Shown: positions 10,841 to 23,502 of the stretch, in pieces
Position numbering within the stretch: the first letter of the stretch is position 1
Layout of the letters: each line of letters opens with the position of its first letter
Program-made: the position numbers and the translations under genes
Notes under the pieces: model-generated
What the model was told of the DNA's origin: nothing
Databases searched by the model: none
Seen by the model: the letters and a program-made list of their open reading frames with translations, nothing else
Origin: Pristionchus mayeri
Taxonomy: Eukaryota; Nematoda; Chromadorea; Rhabditida; Neodiplogasteridae
Length of the DNA stretch: 64,000 nucleotides
Direction of reading: 5' to 3'
Assembly (NCBI GenBank): GCA_036245805.1
Contig: BTRK01000001.1
Span: 16,251,087 to 16,315,086, forward strand

Positions 10841-11724
10841 GCGAGTCGAGGGACAGGAGGGAAGATTATCTTTGATCTTTCGCCCCCCTTTCAGATTGGG
10901 AAGGGCTCTTCTCCTCCTGGCCTCAATCAATTCGCGCAGTCGCACACATCTCGCTGATCTTCCGCATTTCTTTCCGCATGTCCATTGTATAAACCAGATG
11001 TACTCTGAACCACCCCCCCCCCCTTGCCCGGCATTGCAATGACAACCGACAAGCCTTCCAAACGAACTCATCGAAAGAATTACCTTAGCGAGCCCCAACT
11101 CGAGCCTGAGCATCGTAAACAACACACACACGACTAGAAGCAAGAGCCTAAGCAGCCTTGCCCGAGCGCTAATTGTAAAGGAAAATGGTGGATCCTGGCC
11201 CCTCAACTGCAGAAGTGCTCAATATTTTACACACGTACACCCATGTCCATCAGCGGGCATGCATCTTGCAACGCAATGAAACACGGGCAATTATGTCACC
11301 AATTTTATTACGGAAAACGATGGTATTTGATACAACATTATAGGTTTTGATCGTTTCTGATTAATTATTGGGAAATGGTGACACGCTCAGAGAGCACGGG
11401 GAGGATGATGCGGGTGGTGGGCATAACAAGAATTCGTCACCGATAAATACATAGGTTAATACAAGTGTCTTCTGAGAATGTACAAAAGTGATTTAGGGTC
11501 CAGATCAACTTAATGAAGAGACAACAGGGGAGAGTGTGGCAGATCAGAGTAAAATAAAATAGAAAAGTGCAGATGAATCGATGCTTCTCATTGTAAAACA
11601 AAGGTGTTGTTAACGACTTCTAACAAAAACAATAAATAAATGTTACATTTTTACAAAATTGCTACGAAGCGAATAAGCAATAGGTAGGAGGGAAGGGAGG
11701 GGATGGGAAGGGAGGGTCGTCACC
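10841..11724. other. Intergenic region without gene
   Basis: No gene is supported. It has a 13-C run (about 11012-11025) and otherwise mixed sequence. A 203-codon minus-strand frame at 11206-10595 overlaps the 49-residue gene and has no conserved motif, so it is not called. The plus-strand AATAAATAAA near 11632 is on the wrong strand for the Argonaute gene that ends at 11725. Confidence 0.6.
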
Positions 11725-14700
11725 TTAGACGGATCTCGTAGTGGACGATGCCTTCGTGCTCTTGAATCCGAGGGTGGAATTGAGCTCCTCCAGGTCGTAT
11801 GGCCCGCGGTTGCGACTCTGTTGCCTGGAAAGGAACATTCGCATAGATCCCCAATCTCTTTCGATGGAACCCCTTCCACAAGGCATTGCGCGTCGCGCGT
11901 TGCTACGTGCACATCTCCATGGGGATAATTTAAGCACAGAAGAAAGGACTAGTCGCTCTAGAGATCCTACTAAAGCCAGGTATTGTCCGGAAACCACCTG
12001 CCCCCAAATGCGTCATCCGAAAGTAAGAATTGTCCCTTACCTATCAGATTCCCATACGAATGAGCTATTCACAACATCATGTACTGCTAAAGTATCGAAT
12101 GAGAATACAGACAACTAAACTGTTGGCTAAGTGTAATAGAAAACTGCAGCATCGTTATTCTAGCTAGCAAAACTCACTGGTGGGTCTTGAACAGGGCACG
12201 GGCGCGCTTGGCCGCATCCGCAGCGATTCTCGAAGGAGACGGGAATCCAATCGTGCCGAAGCAGTACTGTAAGAAGAATATGGGATGACAGCTTGCAGTT
12301 GGTAGACTCAAATAACGTTATTCCTGCTACTTTAGTGTTAGTGGACAAACTATTGGACAAAACTATCTGTGCATCCCCCTCTGCTCACCTGGTGCAGATG
12401 GGCGAGTGCCCAGGTGAGGCCCTGCATCTGGTCCATCGTATATTGGGCTGCAGCCGCAGTCGGCTCGGCCACCAGCGTGTACTTGATGGTACGGGGAGTA
12501 CCCTGCAATGCACACTCTTTCCATCGTCCTATAGCAGAAGTAAACTAGAGTAGTCTAAAGTATCAATCGAAGTGTACCTTGAGTGCCTTGGCCGACTGCA
12601 GGAACCACTCGTTGACCCGGGGGTTAACGACGACGGAGTCGATCACGAGTCCGATGCGAGGATCGGGTCCCTGAGAGCAGGGGCAATCAATTATCGATCT
12701 CCAGCCAGCTACAGTACCTTGGCATTGGGAGGCTTGCCTTCCGCGACGAATCGCTCGCATCCCTCCGTCGACATCGTGATGATGGTCATGGCCGGGTTGT
12801 ACGCCTGTAAACAACCACGTCATCATGATGAGATCCTCCCTCCGATTCCTTCCATGCCTACCTGACTGAAGGTGTGGCAAACATCTGCGACGAGAGCCTT
12901 GCCCTCCTTGCTCCACTGGAAAACAGTGTAAAAGAAGGTAAAAAAATGTTTCTCCTTTAAACATTTCCTTTCACTTTCACCAATTCCGTGCAGCATAACT
13001 AAAGATGGCTATCCAGTCCCTTTATCCTCTCACGTGACTCTCCGTTTTTTCCTATATCTTCACCGGGATTCACCCCATACCACATTAAAATAGAAAGTAC
13101 AAATCCACCACAGTCTCAACCAACGCAATCACATAAAATATCTTTCTCGCTGAAACGACCACTTCCCCCTATCCTCAGCTATGAATCACAAGTTTGAAAG
13201 GGCAAACGATTCGATTATACACCTTTCTTGATATGACCAATACCAAAGAGCATTAATTTCCCCCGAGTGCACGCTTCTCTACAATAACTGGCGCTGGCGT
13301 GATTCAGCCATGAATAGCGATAGTACTAATATGGTTTTTGCCCGTAAATACACAATCACTCACGTATCCTCTCTCTGCCTCGGGCACTCCCGACACGTAG
13401 ACGATGATCCTCATCGCGGGCTTTCCACGGGCAATCTTGAATGCCTCCACCTCGTGGCGCATCAGCTCGAAGACCGTGTCCTTGAAGGTAGGCTCGCCCT
13501 GCAATGACCGCCGTACCAATCGATAATCGGTGCTGGGACTTGATTGACGCTTGCTCCCTCACCTCCTTCTTCCACTCTCTCGGATTGGCGTACGCGAACT
13601 TCTCGATGAAGTTCTGGCAACTTTCGGGAATGATCTGGAAACGCAAAGATTAAGGCAAACAGTAATCCCATCGACGGTACCTTGCCGGCCACCTTGATCA
13701 CAGAGGCATTGCTGCTGATGCCCACGACAGCGGGGCACGAGGGACGAAGACCTGCAGTACGCTCAATTTAAACTATTCACTGTATCAATTTGCAATGTGC
13801 ACGCCCTCACACTAACCTTCCTCCATCTCCTTCTTGGACATCGACGAGGGGTGGTCGAAGACGAGGGACATGATGAGCAGATTCTCCTGGAGCAGCAGCG
13901 GCCTGCAAGGTAGTGCGATGAAGCCAGCCCATGAGTCATGGGCTAACTGCCAGCGACTAACTCGTCTCCGACGACGTGATTGACTCCTCCGTTCTTCACG
14001 TTCATCTTGAGACAGACGTTCGCCCCCGTGTCAGCGTGGATCTTCTCCGAGTTCTTGCCTCTCATCTGCAGAAACAAATCAATTGCACTGATAAAGTTAA
14101 TCTGAAAATACAACTTAATGGCTGAAATGCTCACCTGTTGAGTGATGATTCCGTGCTCTCTCTCAGCAGCCTTGATAATGTCGTGGTCGCCCTCGAAGTC
14201 AGAGACGACGAATGCATACGTGCAACCAGCGGCCTTCGCCTGGCCGATGGCTCCTGCCACCGTCTGCAGCTGCAAGTACAGCAAGGTTAAATTATTCTCC
14301 CCAGGTCCAAATGAACCGATCACGAAAAATATCACAAAGCTTGTCACGTACATTGAGTCCGGCCTGCTTGAACAGCGGCGCGTCCACCTTCATCCCGAGA
14401 CTGCGGCCCTTCTTCTGCAGCACCTCGATCATCCATCTGCAATAACAAGATGAAACAATGAAATCTCAATCAGGCCTCCTTCCGACTCACTCGTAGTTGT
14501 CTCTGCCGCTGACAGCGAGGAAGGCCCACTTGGCTACAGGGGCAGGGAAGAACACGGGACGATCGCCTCTCTGGAATCCTGAAAACGAAAAGGCCATGAA
14601 CAGTGGATCAACATTTCCAGGGCATCCCTCTCGCACCCCGTCTGATGCTGGACAGAAGAATGCGGAGAGGATGCTTTCTAACTAACCCATGGTGGTCGTC

Positions 14701-17109
14701 GGCTTTCCTCCAACCAAGCCGTACACCAGCTTCTTCGAGGGGAGCGTTCGACCGTCCACCTGTAAAAAGAAAGGTGTTTTAGCCATTTTATACCCAATCA
14801 ACCCACTTTGAGTGCAGAGGTATTCTTCTGCAGCATCACTCCCATCTGCTTGGCTCTGTCTCCATCCAGATGAAGTGCCTCAGTGAGAGCTGTGATCGTC
14901 GCCATTCTCTCATCTCCGGGCGTCGCATTAGCCTAGGACAACATAATTCTTTTCCCAAATACGGTAACTTTCTTTTATCATTGTAAGATGTTTGATCTTG
15001 ACATAGGATTTTAACGACCCCGATACTTTCCTATCACAAAGATTCTTGCACAAGCTCTCCGCATCTTATCTGCAGTATCAATGCACAACAAAGATGACTC
15101 ATAGTTTCCGCCGTATCGAAATATGTTACACAACCCGTCAATCAATGAGACATGGTCGATCGATAAGAGGACGTGACTCTGAGGAAAGTTGTAAATATAT
15201 ACTCACGAGAATGACGTTGCGGGAGGTGTTCGCAGTGTTCTGATCGGGCTTGACCATCTGTTCGATGATCATCAGCAACTCAGGAGGGAACACATTTCCC
15301 TTCCTGTCCCTGACAGCCGGAATATTCGTCTCCCTGAAAAAAATAACAGCTGATTCTTCAAACAAGAGGTAGAGCTCACTTGAGAGTGATCTTGTACTGC
15401 TTCTTGATGTACTCCGTCAGCTTCATTTTGCTCTCGCCGGTGGTGACACTGAAAAAATATGAATATATTAGAAGAAATGGGAAATTATACCGATTATTCC
15501 GGAAGGTGTATTTTCACTCACGTGCAGTTAGCGACATTCTCATTAGTGAAGCCAGTCACAGTGAGCAGTTCCTTGTTCCCGTACGTCTTCTTCACCTTGA
15601 GACCTGCAAACAAATACTAGATACAACTCCTTGTCCAGTTCGCCTCACCAATCATCGTCGACTGCTGCGACCTATAGTTCTTCATCTTGACGCTCAGCAA
15701 TTCCGCCTTGTGCATCGCAGTTCTCGAGACTGCAAGGACGAAAAAATTCAGCCGATGCGAGATAGGACAAAAACGGACCGTCGATGATGATGGCGGGGAT
15801 GGGATTGACGACCTTGCCGTCCTTGAGCGTATTTTCGATGGTCTACAATACCCATATTAGATCACCTCGAGAATAGACAATGTGAGAAGATCATAATTAC
15901 CTTGACAGACTTCTTCAATGAAGTCCTCAAGATCTGGCCATCGCCAATGTCTCGCTCTTCTTGGATTCCCTGGTAGTCCTGAAACACAATTGATATGTGA
16001 TTGATCGCGCGACAATGGACTTACTCCGGGATTGAGAATGTAGATGCGGGACTTGGAATCGGCCGCGAACTCGTCCATGCTAAAATAATATAAATATATG
16101 AGAAAATAACGGAAAAAGCACATAATCAGCGACTTGCACACTCACTGGTCGACGACGCATTGCGAGGTGGCGATGTTGAGCAGCTCGAAGATGGACTTGT
16201 CGCCTCCCTCGACGAAATCGGCTCCAGCCGCCGCATTGTAATCATCACTGGTAATCTAAAAAGCATCATTGTAAGAAATACATATCAATAAAAACTAGCA
16301 TCTTACCTGATATCGGTCGGTGGCCTTCTTTACAGTGACGTTGACCTCTTTGACCGAGTCGAAGATGTCGTCAGTGCCCAGAGAAGAACGGGGTAGAGTG
16401 AACGTTAGCTGAAACGTTTAAGATTTTAACAATGAAAAATACGAACAAAATAGCCTCTACGAAATCCATTCAAAATTTATTTATATAATGCATGAAATGC
16501 ACAAACCTCCTCGTCTTTCTTGATTATCTCATCGAGAGTGAACAAAATCGCCGCCCTGTCATAGATGAGAGACTTCTGCAAGTGCACCAAATATTTTTTT
16601 ACAACATGGATAAATGTACCTTTGTGAAGGGAGCCTTCTTGGACAATGCGTGGAGGACTTCGACGTTTCCCTTCTTGCGCGTGTCGTCATCGTAACTGAA
16701 AGTCGTTTAGTATTTCTCATATGATTCTCCATGGTTAAGATTCGAATGAGCACGAATAAAAGAAACAGCAAAAACAGAATTTAAAAAAGGAAAACTCACA
16801 ATCGCGAGGAATTGGTAAGTTCCCTGGTGAACTCCTTGCCGTCCGCACTCTTGAGGTTGACTTTGATACGGATGTCGTGCTGCACAGGTTAAATTAAATA
16901 TGAGAAAAGATGCGAGAAACATACCTTGAAGTAAGGGATTTTCTTCTGGACGGTGAGCGGGTATACGTTGGTCTTGAAGACTAGCTTCGTCCCGACAGTT
17001 CCTCGCGCCTTCTTGACGAGGGCGGTGGAAGCGGCGTTCTGAATAGCGAAATGTCAATTGAAAAAGTCAAAATAAGGTCACAAACCGGTGCGGGAGCTGC
17101 AGGAGCCAT
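11725..17109 (-). CDS. Argonaute protein, worm-specific (WAGO-like) type without slicer residues
   Basis: About 30 short exons run from ATG at 17109 (MAPAAPAP) to TAA at 11725-11727, for roughly 878 residues. An N domain (KIPYFK ... SLIYDRAAILFT) is followed by a PAZ-like region (KLTEYIKKQYKITL ... FPPELLMI, about residues 318-360). The MID region is about 490-545 (AKAAGCTYAFVVSDFEGDHD), and PIWI runs from about 600 to the end (CPAVVGISSNAS, YANPREW, IVYVSGVPEAE). In an active slicer the tetrad is Asp-Glu-Asp-His. Here the first Asp position reads IGISSN, the second Asp position reads VYVSGV instead of YRDGV, and the His position reads IAADAAKRAR. The protein is therefore predicted to bind small RNA without cutting, as worm WAGO proteins do. 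The C-terminus is extended (STKASSTTRSV). It is divergent from the second Argonaute at 18564 and probably an inverted duplicate of it. Small-RNA class and gene name cannot be assigned from sequence alone. Confidence 0.5.
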
Positions 17110-18563
17110 GACGATCTTGACGAGTGCGAATTGGGTGGGGAAGAGCTGTAAAACACTTATTTTCAAAGTGCGACATTAGCGGTAGGAAATCGGACAATGT
17201 GAATATTCTCGGAGAAAACGAATGAGAAAAGAGAGTGAATTACGGGCATTTAAGAGGATACATTTCAAAACGACGATGTTTGCAAAGAGCACGGACGAAG
17301 AGGCATGTTAACATGCATGTTGTTTACATCGCGGCATACTGTGCTCGCGCGCGCCATTGAACGACGATTGACGATATATGATCCAACGACTGTTCGCAAA
17401 CAATATTACTCATAATTAAGTCATAAAATAACACCATTAAATGTATTTTTAAATCGATAAAAACAACAACAAAAGACTACAGATTTGCGCTGCACGGCAT
17501 GATTTTTCCCGACGACTTTTTAAAAACATGTCTCCGGGACCGGAAAATGTTCACGACTATTTTCCGGATGGGCAGTACAACTGATTCCCTGAGTACTGTA
17601 GTGTTTTGAGTTAAATTGCCTTAATTCTGTACCTTCTAGCTTGAAATTGCCTGATTTCGGTATGTCGTTCAAAATGATTTGTTAGCTATACGGTTTTCGA
17701 TCACTGATTACGATAGTTATTGATTTTTTACCTATTCATTGATTTGTTTCATTAATATTATTTCTTTATTTTTTAAATTCTTTTATATGATATTTTTATA
17801 CTATTGTCACTAAACGATTATTATTTTGCGTTTTTGATTGATAAATTTAATTTTAATGGTGAGGAACGTGTGTTATGTGAAACTATTTAAAAATCGTCAA
17901 TTGAAAACGAAGGAGTGAGTCTTTAATTGTTTTGCTAATGCAACAACAAGTGATTGCTAAATTTACACTCTTTAAAAGAATGAAAAATGATAAAAAGGAA
18001 ATGTTTTTTTACTGGTTTTATCGAGGGACCAATGGAAGACTCCGCCCCAAAATGTTCCCCGCGGGAACATCACCTCTTAACAGAGTGTCGGGAAAAATCA
18101 TGCCGTGGCGCTGTTTACATTGAATATTTGCGCAATGTAATTGGCGAGCACAATTGCTGTGCACCGCTGACGCACATTTAGTTATTTCAATTGCAATACT
18201 TAAGAAGGCGATACTCAGTCAACAATCGATCGACATTTTTCGCTGCGTAGTTTTTCGCTGTGGGAATTCGCTGCTTAGATCTGCGTGTAGTTAAGAGTAT
18301 GATATTCAGTCTTGTTTATTTCGGCGGGATATGCTAATCTGATTCGCGCGCGAACTCACGAGTAAACTCGTTATGACACGTCGAGTTTCTCTGATTAAGT
18401 TACGTTGATTGCTTTTTTACAATGCCTTTTGTTATCGTCATTGTGGCTGATCGCCATTTTCTGTATTCATTCGTTTCGATAACGGTTCGTGTCTCGTTGC
18501 TTTCGTATTTTCTCCGTTTTTCTCCTCAATAACTTGTTCTAACCAAAGTCTTCAGGCACAGCC
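17110..18563. promoter_or_regulatory. Shared divergent promoter region of the two Argonaute genes
   Basis: The 1.45 kb between the two start codons contains a perfect 21-bp inverted pair: cacggcatgatttttcccgac at 17493-17513 and its reverse complement at 18087-18107. Each copy lies some 380-480 bp upstream of its own start codon. Less exact matching continues around both copies (a gggac...aaaatgttc word on each side). The region is otherwise AT-rich with gcgcgcg patches near 17350 and 18345. The acceptor gtcttcag at 18548-18555 lies just before the plus-strand ATG and suits a trans-spliced leader. Whether the symmetric motif is a regulatory site or the ends of a 0.6 kb insertion is undecided. 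Confidence 0.5.
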
Positions 18564-21500
18564 ATGGCAGAAGCTGCAACCCATGAAATGGCTCGCATGA
18601 ACCTGGTAAGTGTGGCGGGACGTAGCGTTGTAAGAACAATCATTTTCAGAACGTTCCCAAAGCCGCCATCGTCCCGAAGCGCCCTCCAGGAAGCGCGGGA
18701 AGACCAGTCGAGATCAACACCAATATCACTCCCATCACGCTGAAGAAGAATATTTCGTACTTCAAGGCACGCTTGTGGTTTTCTCTGCTCCACTGTATTC
18801 GCTCTTTCAGTACGATCTGCGAATGTACGCGGTATTCGCGAAGAAGGATGGCTCCGAAGGACTCAAGGAGTTCTCGAAGCAAACGAAGGACGAGTAAACG
18901 ACTTTTGATAGGGCGCACCTTTGTTGGCTCTGTTATTGTATTTGTTCCGTTTCTAAACGCTAGTTTTCAGCTACAACGAGCAGGAGAGAAAGAAGGCGTG
19001 CACGGAGATTTTCCTCAATCTTACCAAGTCTGAGTCTACGTTCGCCGGAGATCTGATCTACGACCGAGCGGCAATTCTCTTCACCACGCAGAAGCTGGCG
19101 GGCGTCACTGGCACTGACGTATGTTTCGTGTGTTTGATATTGCAATTTTGATTCGTTGCAGAAGAAATTCGAGCTGCCTCCCAATACGCAATCCGTCTGC
19201 CCCGACGCTCTCCGAGTTGAGATCACCATCAAGCAGGCTGCGGACTCCTTCCAAGTTTGTATTTTCTAATGCTCCAAGCATAGTTGTTTTCCAGGTTACC
19301 AGTAACGATCTGGTCAGCGCGGTCAACGCCGACTTCAAGGGAGGCTCCAAGGGTCTCATGGAGGTCCTGAACCTGGCAACGTCGCAGATTCCCTTCTTCT
19401 CGTCAGTTATTTTCTCGTATTTTGTGATCATGATTGTTCTTACAGCCCCAAGGAGTTCATCACCTACGGTAACGGAAACATCTACCTTATGGATCCCGCT
19501 AAGTACGGGTTCCAGGAGAACGAAGCACCCTCTATCGGCAGCGACAAGTACACTGGTATCGGACTTTCGAAGGGAGTGAAGATTCTCGAAGGGATGAACA
19601 AGCCCGGAAACAAGGACTACATGCCGGCTCTCGTACTCGATGGTACGTTGTTACGTACTTACATAGTCATTTATACGAATTTTTCAGTCAAGAAGACGGC
19701 GTTCCATTTCGACAACCATGTCCTGAGTGAGAAGCTTGTTGCCATGTATGGCAATAATCTCCCGAGTATTTCGGTCCTGACCCGAGATCTGAAAGGTAAC
19801 CTGATAGTCTTCTGTGCAGATAGCATTCGAGCTATTTTCAGACATTCGATGCCTCACCTCCCACAAGAAAGCCTCTATTGTCATCGGCGGATTCACCAAT
19901 GGACCAGTGGGAAAGGCCACGTGAGCATAATTTGATCGCTGCTATTTCAAGACTTTATTTTGAAGGTTCAAGGATCGGGAGGGTAAGACTCTCAGCATCG
20001 TCCATTACTACGAGTCGAAGTACAAAGTGAAGATCACGTGAGTTACCTTTCGCGTTTCCCAATATTCACAAATTCACGCATTGCAGCCGTCCCGATCTCC
20101 CGGGAGTTATCGACAAACACCAGAAGAATATCTACCCTGCCGATCTGCTGAAGGTGGCGCCCAACCAGCGTGTCAAGGCCACTCAGGCGACCAAGGAGAC
20201 GGTCGAGACACTCATCAAGGTTGCTTTTGACATTTGTTTGTTAATCAAATATTAATTTAAGGTGTCTGCTATCAAGCCTGAGGTTCGCTTCAAGCAGACT
20301 CAGCGCCTTTCGACGCTTCTGCAGCTCAGCTCCAAGAAGGCGGAGCAGCTTGGAGTCTCCGTTCCAGCCAACCAGCCGCCCCTCACGGTAAAATCTATTT
20401 TGTTACAGACATTCAATGGTGTTGTAGGTTCCTGCTCGCCAGCTCAATCCAGTCAGTCTGCTCGGCGGCCAGGGAGGAATGGCCGGTGTAAGACTTCCTG
20501 TGTTTGTAGCTGCGTGGACACGTTAATTTTCAGCCTTCGTGGAGAGGTTCCAACAAATTCGTCGTTGGAGCGAAGATCGACAAATGGGCCGCCTTCCTCT
20601 TCTACAACAGTAGCGGAAGATATCGCTTCGATCCTCTCCAGGCCTTCCAGTGAGTCGAATCCCTTCCGTTTTTTTTCGATGTGAAGAAGTCCATGACTTG
20701 TCAGGGGCTTCGTCGGCAAATTGAGAGAAAATGGAAACCGCAAGGGAATGAGCATCCCCGAGCCGATTCTGGACAAGTATGACGTGAAGGGCAGCGTGAG
20801 GAATTGGTGCTCTTCCTGTAACAGCTTGTTCCTTCAGGTGGATCAGCTCGTATCGGAAGCAGTTAAGAAGGCTGCTGGTGCTGGATGCACCTACGTGCTC
20901 ATCGTTTCCGATGACCGTATCAAGGGACACGGTAAGCTCAGTGCTTGGTTTGTAATAATTGCCCTGTTGCAGATCAACTGAAGTATGACGAACTCGTGAA
21001 TCGCGTCACGACTCAGGAAGTCACGCTCGCGAAGGCTGCACAGGTTTTTATTTAAATGCATTAAATATTTCCAACTAACCCGTTCAGGTCGCTCTCGAGA
21101 ACAAGATGCAGACACTGGAGAACATCATCATGAAGACGAATGCAAAGATGAGAGGAATGAATCACGTCCTTGCAGCCGATGGGTAGGGAGACTTGAATTT
21201 CTCTTGAGTTTCATTGAGTTTGAATTTCATAATTTTTTTTCTCAGTGGCCTTCATCATGCACCGGGAACTCTCATCATGGGCATCTTCGTGCAGCAGCCG
21301 CGTGGCATGTCTCCCAAGGAAATGGAAGGAGGTAAGTGAAAAATTTAAAATATATTAAGGTCAATAATTTCAGGCGCTCGCCCTTCCATGCCAGCTGTTA
21401 TTGGCCTGTCTGCCAACAACGGAAACTTGCAGGCTGCTCCACCGGCTCAGCGAGAGGTCCGTTATTTTCTGTTTTTTCTGTTTGTACTCTGTCCTCTTCG

Positions 21501-23043
21501 AATTCTTTTCCCATAGGCCAATGAATTGTTTTTTATTAATTTAGATGGCTGCGCAGCAGTATTTCACCACAGGATGGAAGTACGCAAACCCGAGGGAATG
21601 GACGGTGTGTGCTATGGATTTTGAAAATTTACTTTGTACATTTTAGGTTGGCGAGTCGCAGCGTGAGACGATGAAGAAGATGGTCGTCGAGGCTCTGACG
21701 CAGTACAAGGGAAACCGTGGCAAAGTTCCCTCACAGGTATCGTTTATCTATACAAAATTGCATAATGTGCCCGGTTTCTGGAGTTAGATACAGTAAGAAA
21801 GTAAACATTCCAATTTTGTAATCTTTTGTTACAGTTGAAAAAACGGTGCCCATTTTCAACGATTTCATATAAAAATTTTAGAAACTTGCTCATTTTTGTG
21901 ACCTACCCTTTCGACCACTGGTTCCGTCTCTAGTTATTTCGGAACCCCCCCCCCCCCCCTCGCCGAAGAGGGGGGGGGGGCAACCGAGCTAGTTTGTTAA
22001 GATATATTCTGTTTTGTATTACGATAAATAACATGGTTGATTATCTTTAGGGTAACAAAATTATGAGATGTCTACAGGTCATTGTGTACCGTGGCGGCGT
22101 CTCCGAGGGCCAGCTCCCTTACATTGCTTCGGAGGAACTTGCCATGTTCCATGAGGCCTTCGCTACTCTCAGTCCCTCCTACAAGCCGGCGCTCGTGATC
22201 CTCTCTTGCTCGAAGGAGCACAACGAGAGATTCTACCACAAGGTGAGCTTGAGAATTTGAGGACTTGGTAGCTACTACTACAAATGACAGGTCTTCCCTA
22301 CTGCTGGTCCTGGTCAAAGAGTGGACACCAATCTCGCACCGGGTCTCATCGTGGACAGAGTCGCTGTGAATCCGGAACTCAACGAGTTCTACTTGCAGTC
22401 GCACAAGGCTCTCCAAGTGAGTGACGGTGATTCGGGGAGCACTATGAAATAGTTGAGTCGATGATTACATGCGTTTCTTACAGGGAACTGCCAAGGCCAC
22501 CAAGTACACTCTTCTCCATGAGTCAACTGGCAAGCTCTCGAACGACCAGATCCAACACATGACGAACGCTCTCTGCCATCTGCACGAGGTTAACATAAGC
22601 TGAAATTTTATTTATTTATTGATCTTTTCGAACATGATTATCGCTTGCAGGTCGTGAACTCGACCACCGCCATCCCTACCCCTCTCTACGTCGCTGAGGA
22701 GTCTGCTAAGCGAGCCGTCAACATTCTCCACCACGCCAGGTGAGTACCATCTTTTTTATAATCCTTCTGTATATCTTTATCGCACATAGTTAAATTGCGC
22801 GAGTACAATAAAAACAAAAAAAAAACAGCTAGGAGTAGGTAGGTAGGTAGACTGGTAATTGTCGAATTGATAAGTGTAGAGTAGCCGCCGCATTCGACGA
22901 CCCGAGAATCGAATTTATAATTTATTTAATTTAAAGAAAGGTTCGTAAACTATGCTTTCAGGGGAATCCCGGAGAACTATGATCTCGATGAGCTCAACAA
23001 GGCTCTCGGCCTCGGTGGATGTGGCGCCCGCATCAATGCCTAA
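18564..23043 (+). CDS. Argonaute protein, worm-specific (WAGO-like) type without slicer residues
   Basis: The start ATG at 18564 reads MAEAATHEMARMN and the stop TAA is at 23041-23043. About 27 exons give roughly 905 residues. In order: N domain (ISYFKYDLRMYAVF, SAVNADFKGG), PAZ (IVHYYESKYKVKITRPDLPG, about 333-355), MID (KFVVGAKIDKW ... AGCTYVLIVSDD, about 462-550), PIWI (about 585-890). The catalytic positions are altered: IGLSANN at the first Asp, VYRGGVSEGQ with Gly for the second Asp, and YVAEESAKRA with Glu for the final His. It should bind a small RNA without slicing. The order of domains and many exon joins match the minus-strand Argonaute at 11725-17109, so the pair arose by inverted duplication, but sequence identity is now moderate. 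One intron (about 21738-22077) is longer than the rest and holds a C-run/G-run hairpin. An AATAAA follows the stop by 36 bp. Confidence 0.5.
21946..21980. repeat. C14/G11 hairpin in an Argonaute intron
   Basis: A run of 14 C, then tcgccgaaga, then a run of 11 G. The two runs are complementary and can form a hairpin with a loop of about eight bases, and each strand also carries one long G-tract. It lies in the unusually long intron of the plus-strand Argonaute. Confidence 0.9.
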
Positions 23044-23078
23044 GTTCAGATCCCCTCCTACCTCATAAAATTTTCTAT

Positions 23079-23084
23079 AATAAA
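23079..23084 (+). terminator. Polyadenylation signal AATAAA of the plus-strand Argonaute
   Basis: A canonical AATAAA 36 bp after the TAA stop, at typical nematode spacing. Confidence 0.75.
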
Positions 23085-23430
23085 CACTTGATTGTATTTT
23101 ACTCGTATTTTGTCTAGCTGTACTCTCCGATTATATCCTCGATTGATCTAACGTTTAGTACTTGTATAGGTAATTTAATAATTGCTATACGTGTGCTAAT
23201 ATTTTATCTACTTCCCCTCATACCTTTTTAGACTTCGGTTAGCAAACCAGTGTATATTTTCCCCTTCAATTGTTTGTCCATTAGGAATAATTCCGGTTTG
23301 TCAAACTAAATACCCCTTTCATTCACTCTGGTAGTCCATTTAATGTACACCCAGAGACTTTATCGTGATGTTCACTTAATTTGTTTGTGAAGTGTAAAAT
23401 ATATTATGAGGTCAACATAATGAACAAGTA

Positions 23431-23436
23431 TTTATT
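23431..23436 (-). terminator. Polyadenylation signal AATAAA of the warthog gene
   Basis: The plus strand reads tttatt, that is AATAAA on the minus strand, 67 bp past the TAA at 23503. The interval 23044-23502 separates two convergent genes. Besides the two signals it holds a run of about 12 G (23491-23502) directly abutting the stop codon and no other feature. Confidence 0.6.
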
Positions 23437-23502
23437 ATTAGGGTAAGAACGCAATTCTGCAAAGATGACACATGACTGCTCTTCTTGAAGGGGGGGGGGG
23501 GG

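Noticed and set aside
10595..11206. 203-codon minus-strand frame
   Set aside because: Antisense to the 49-residue gene, low-complexity hydrophobic and basic stretches, no motif.
11741..12118. 125-codon plus-strand frame
   Set aside because: It is antisense to the last exons of the minus-strand Argonaute, whose frame has the conserved motifs and splice sites.
17484..18117. Transposon bounded by the 21-bp inverted repeat
   Set aside because: No target duplication, no transposase, and the repeats lie near-symmetrically about the Argonaute starts. Kept as a possible regulatory pair instead, though not excluded.
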